From NCBI GenBank assembly GCA_023264755.1, contig JAHFVB010000193.1, positions 1 through 8,589 on the forward strand: a stretch of 8,589 nucleotides of DNA, read 5' to 3'. The translations under genes were made by a program, and so were the position numbers. The notes beneath the pieces were generated by a model, which was not told where the DNA came from, searched no databases, and saw only the letters and a program-made list of their open reading frames with translations. Origin of the DNA: Mycobacterium sp. (GTDB lineage Bacteria; Actinomycetota; Actinomycetes; Mycobacteriales; Mycobacteriaceae). Below, piece after piece: positions 6,648 to 8,589 of this stretch. How positions within the stretch are numbered: position 1 is the stretch's first letter; every line of letters starts with the position of its first letter.

Positions 6648-7338
6648 ATACGGCCAATTGGTAGGTCGGTTCGCGACGCTTGATGTAGGCGATCACGCGG
6701 TAGGTGACGGGCAGCATCACGATCTCGACCGCGGTCTTGTACACCCAACCTTGGGCGGTGTACACGACGAAGTCGTGGAAGGTGTTGATGCCGATGGCCC
6801 CGGCGGCGATCGAGCAGAACACCAGGGTGTCACCCAGTTGGCCGGCAAACGTCGAGCCGACCAGCCGGGCCCACAGGTGCTTCTCCTTGGTGCGTTCCTT
6901 GATGGCCACGACGACCCAGGCGTTGATGGTCTGTCCGACGATGAAGCCGGCGAGGCCCGCGATGATCAGTTGGGTGTAGGCGTGGACGACGTTCTCGAAG
7001 GCCGCCTGATTCGGGTAGAAGTCCGCGGCCGGAAGGTAGATGGTCACCCAGAACGCGGCTGCGGCAAGGATGTTCATCGAGAAGCCGAGCATGATCGCGC
7101 GGCGGGCGGCCTTGAATCCGTAGACCTCGGACAGCACGTCGCCGATGACGTAGGTCAGGGGAAAGACGATGAAGCCACCGTCGGTGATGATCGGGCCGAA
7201 GGCCACCCCCTTGGTGGCGGTGACGTTGGAGATGATGACCAGCGCGGTGAAGACGGCGACCAGGACCGGATAATAGGCCGAGCCGACCTGGGCGAATATC
7301 GTCTTGGGCGGTTCGGTGCGTTCGAGCTCGTTGGTCAC
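6646..7338 (-). CDS. VUT family (YhhQ/DUF165) putative queuosine precursor transporter
   Basis: This 230-residue inner membrane protein belongs to the VUT family; E. coli YhhQ imports 7-cyano- and 7-aminomethyl-7-deazaguanine for queuosine. Hydrophobic helices appear at about residues 22-43, 52-70, 82-104, 124-147, 168-184 and 200-218. Family motifs are IISNVTATKG, ITDGGFIVFPLTYVIGDVLS (51-70) followed by EVYGFKAARR, AGQLGDTLVF (165-174) and KTAVEIVMLPVTYRVIAYIK (201-220). The start is GTG at 7338, because an in-frame TGA lies five codons upstream. No good Shine-Dalgarno is seen; a weak CAAGAT six bases before GTG could be a leaderless -10. A 5-bp inverted repeat, CCGGA (7339-7343) and TCCGG (7354-7358), abuts the start. 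No queuosine gene is nearby, so the substrate is inferred only from the family. Confidence 0.9.
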   Translation of the reverse strand: MTNELERTEPPKTIFAQVGSAYYPVLVAVFTALVIISNVTATKGVAFGPIITDGGFIVFPLTYVIGDVLSEVYGFKAARRAIMLGFSMNILAAAAFWVTIYLPAADFYPNQAAFENVVHAYTQLIIAGLAGFIVGQTINAWVVVAIKERTKEKHLWARLVGSTFAGQLGDTLVFCSIAAGAIGINTFHDFVVYTAQGWVYKTAVEIVMLPVTYRVIAYIKRREPTYQLAV

Positions 7339-7384
7339 CCGGACATCTTGTCATCCGGAGCCGAACCCGGACGGATCGCCGAAG

Positions 7385-7412
7385 CGCACGCTCAGCAGCG
7401 CATGCTCAGCAG
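7385..7412. repeat. Two tandem 14-bp units in the gap after the lipoprotein gene
   Basis: CGCACGCTCAGCAG (7385-7398) is followed directly by CGCATGCTCAGCAG (7399-7412), which differs at one base. The pair lies just downstream of the lipoprotein stop on the minus strand and looks like a recent short duplication. No function is evident. Confidence 0.7.
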
Positions 7413-7414
7413 TG

Positions 7415-8398
7415 TTAGCCCAGCACCTTGGCGATCATGGGTGGCAATTTGTCGGCCACCACCGGGTAGGACAGCACCGAGGAGAACGCGATGGCCCCGG
7501 ACAGGTCCTTTCCGGTGAACACGTTGCGGTTCGACTTCGTCGACTTCAGCGTGGCGAACATCGGGTCGGCCAGCAACGCGGCTTGGTCTGCGTCGCTCTC
7601 GGTCTTCCAGACGACGACGTCGGCTGCGTCCAGCACCGAGGGCAGCCGGTCGCGTGGCACCTGCGCCCGACCTTGCTTGACGAACTCGTCGATGCCGTCG
7701 GGGAGGGTGAACCCCATCTGGGTCAGATATTCGCTGCGCCAGCCGGGTGGGGTGACGTCAGCCTGCCCTCGGTAGAACGTAGCGCTCACCACGACGACCT
7801 TCTTGCCGCTGAATTGCGGGTTGTTCTTTGCGACGTCGGCGAACTTGGCGTCGACCGCCGTGACGAGCTGGTCCATGTCGGAGTGCTTGAATACGGCCTG
7901 GCCGATGGTGTTGGCCTGGTCCTTCCACGGTTCGAAGAAGGCGTCCTGGCCGGATTGGGCCACCGTCGGGGCGATTGCCGAGAGCTTGGCGTAGGTGTCG
8001 GCGTCGAGGCCGGCGTTGGTGGCGACGATGAGGTCGGGCTTCAGCGCCGCGATCGGGTCGACCTGGATGCCGTCGGACAGGCTCAGCACGGCGGGTTGCG
8101 CGTTGCCGAGTTTGGCTTGCGCCCAGGGCCATACGCCGAAGGGCTGGTTGCCGAACCAGTCGGTGATCGCGATGGGGACCACGCCGACCGCCAGCAGGTC
8201 GTCCTGTCCAGTGAACCCGGCGCTCACCACCCGCTTTGGTGGGCCCGGGATCTTGGTCTCGCCAAAGGCGTGCTTCACGGTGACCGAGCCGTCCGAGGCG
8301 ACGGCCCCCGGTGTGGTCTTGGGACTACACCCGGCGGCAACCGCGGCGGTGCCGGCGGTGAGTACGAGAAAGCTACGGCGGGACCACGTTGCGGGCAC
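7415..8398 (-). CDS. fecB2: Tat-secreted lipoprotein, FecB-type iron-siderophore substrate-binding protein
   Basis: This 327-residue protein resembles Rv0265c (FecB2), a periplasmic-binding-protein-like lipoprotein of the FecB/BtuF class linked to siderophore or heme iron uptake. The N-terminus has a twin-arginine motif (SRRSFLV, Arg7-Arg8), a short hydrophobic stretch and a lipobox ending AVAAGC (Cys24), so it should be exported by Tat and anchored by lipid. The binding-protein lobes include KRVVSAGFTGQDDLLAVGVVP (about 55-75), DPIAALKPDLIVATNAGLDA (about 114-133), PSVLDAADVVVWKTESDAD and a C-terminal LSYPVVADKLPPMIAKVLG. The start is GTG at 8398. A TACGCT -10 six bases upstream suggests a leaderless transcript. 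No permease or ATPase gene is beside it in the window, so it may serve a transporter encoded elsewhere. Confidence 0.9.
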   Translation of the reverse strand: MPATWSRRSFLVLTAGTAAVAAGCSPKTTPGAVASDGSVTVKHAFGETKIPGPPKRVVSAGFTGQDDLLAVGVVPIAITDWFGNQPFGVWPWAQAKLGNAQPAVLSLSDGIQVDPIAALKPDLIVATNAGLDADTYAKLSAIAPTVAQSGQDAFFEPWKDQANTIGQAVFKHSDMDQLVTAVDAKFADVAKNNPQFSGKKVVVVSATFYRGQADVTPPGWRSEYLTQMGFTLPDGIDEFVKQGRAQVPRDRLPSVLDAADVVVWKTESDADQAALLADPMFATLKSTKSNRNVFTGKDLSGAIAFSSVLSYPVVADKLPPMIAKVLG

Positions 8399-8404
8399 GG
8401 GCCG

Positions 8405-8449
8405 AGCGTAGCCGCTAACCGGTGTCCAAGCTCCCGAACGTGCGGTTAG
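8405..8449 (-). promoter_or_regulatory. Probable leaderless -10 and inverted repeat upstream of the lipoprotein gene
   Basis: The minus strand has TACGCT (8410-8405) six bases before the GTG at 8398, the same geometry as at pxpB. Upstream, CTAACCG (8415-8421) and CGGTTAG (8443-8449) form a perfect 7-bp inverted repeat separated by 21 bases; the distal arm overlaps the TAA of the preceding gene. The arms resemble half-sites of the iron regulator IdeR (TTAGGTTAGGCTAACCTAA), but their spacing is far too wide for one IdeR box, so control by iron is only a guess. Confidence 0.35.
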
Positions 8450-8589
8450 TCCTCGTCGGCGACGAAGGAGTCGGCTTCGCTGACGCCGTAGTCCTTCATG
8501 GCGGCGCCGACCTCGTCCTGGGCTCGGCGCAGCGCCGCTCCGACGCGATTGCGGGCGTCGTCCACGGCCGCCCCCACCTCGTCGCGTTC
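8446..8589 (-). CDS. C-terminal end of an unrecognised protein with 11-residue amphipathic repeats (partial)
   Basis: An open minus-strand frame runs from the window edge to the TAA at 8448-8446 and gives 47 residues; the start lies outside. Three consecutive 11-residue units are visible: DEVGAAVDDAR, NRVGAALRRAQ and DEVGAAMKDYG, with consensus xxVGAA(V/L/M)xx(A/Y). A tail of mostly acidic residues ending VADEDED-like (SFVADED) follows. Eleven-residue repeats of this kind form amphipathic helices in LEA proteins, apolipoproteins and similar lipid- or stress-associated proteins. Codon use is typical of its neighbours. I do not recognise the protein and give no function. In M. tuberculosis the equivalent position holds oplA, which this does not resemble. 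Confidence 0.7.
   Translation of the reverse strand, partial: ERDEVGAAVDDARNRVGAALRRAQDEVGAAMKDYGVSEADSFVADED

Noticed and set aside
7304..8449. 381-codon plus-strand open frame opposite the lipoprotein gene
   Set aside because: It is antisense to a recognisable Tat lipoprotein and shows no domain pattern.

Overview
The window looks like chromosomal DNA of a mycobacterium (Mycobacterium or Mycolicibacterium). The DNA is high-GC, starts are ATG or GTG, and several genes appear to have leaderless promoters. Gene order matches, from memory, the M. tuberculosis block Rv0252-Rv0265c (nirB, nirD, two-domain CbiX protein, HemD/OmpR regulator, aac, 5-oxoprolinase subunits, iron-siderophore lipoprotein). 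Some M. tuberculosis neighbours are absent: cobU, cobQ1, PPE2 and the nitrate/nitrite carrier narK3. A VUT-family transporter is present between the 5-oxoprolinase pair and the lipoprotein gene. No gene-free stretch exceeds 300 bases.

Layout. The plus strand carries the end of nirB (1-1055), overlapping nirD (1052-1423). Everything after that is on the minus strand, meeting nirD convergently over a hairpin-rich gap (1424-1537). First comes a polytopic membrane protein gene interrupted by an in-frame TGA (1538-2425). Next is a sirohydrochlorin chelatase-like gene (2488-3174), translationally coupled to nnaR (3171-4340). A tight three-gene unit follows: pxpB (6571-5903), pxpC (5890-5012), aac(2') (5002-4478). 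Further right are a VUT/YhhQ-type queuosine-precursor transporter (7338-6646), a Tat-secreted iron-siderophore binding lipoprotein (8398-7415), and the C-terminal end of an unrecognised protein built of 11-residue amphipathic repeats (8446-8589).

Functional logic. The left half is nitrite assimilation. NirBD is the siroheme-dependent NADH nitrite reductase, the CbiX protein can insert iron into sirohydrochlorin to make siroheme, and NnaR is the HemD-OmpR hybrid regulator of nitrate/nitrite genes. A GTTAC-N6-GTTAC direct repeat lies just upstream of nnaR. The pxpB promoter carries an operator-like cluster of GCTACC/GGTAGC half-sites and probably drives pxpB, pxpC and aac together.

The most striking signals are two apparent nonsense mutations with intact in-frame continuation behind each. 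One is a TGA splitting the membrane protein into two 142-residue halves. The other is a TAG at a conserved Trp position that removes the last seven residues of the AAC(2') enzyme. I found no clearly new system. These two interrupted genes, the pxpB operator and the 11-mer repeat protein are the items most worth checking.
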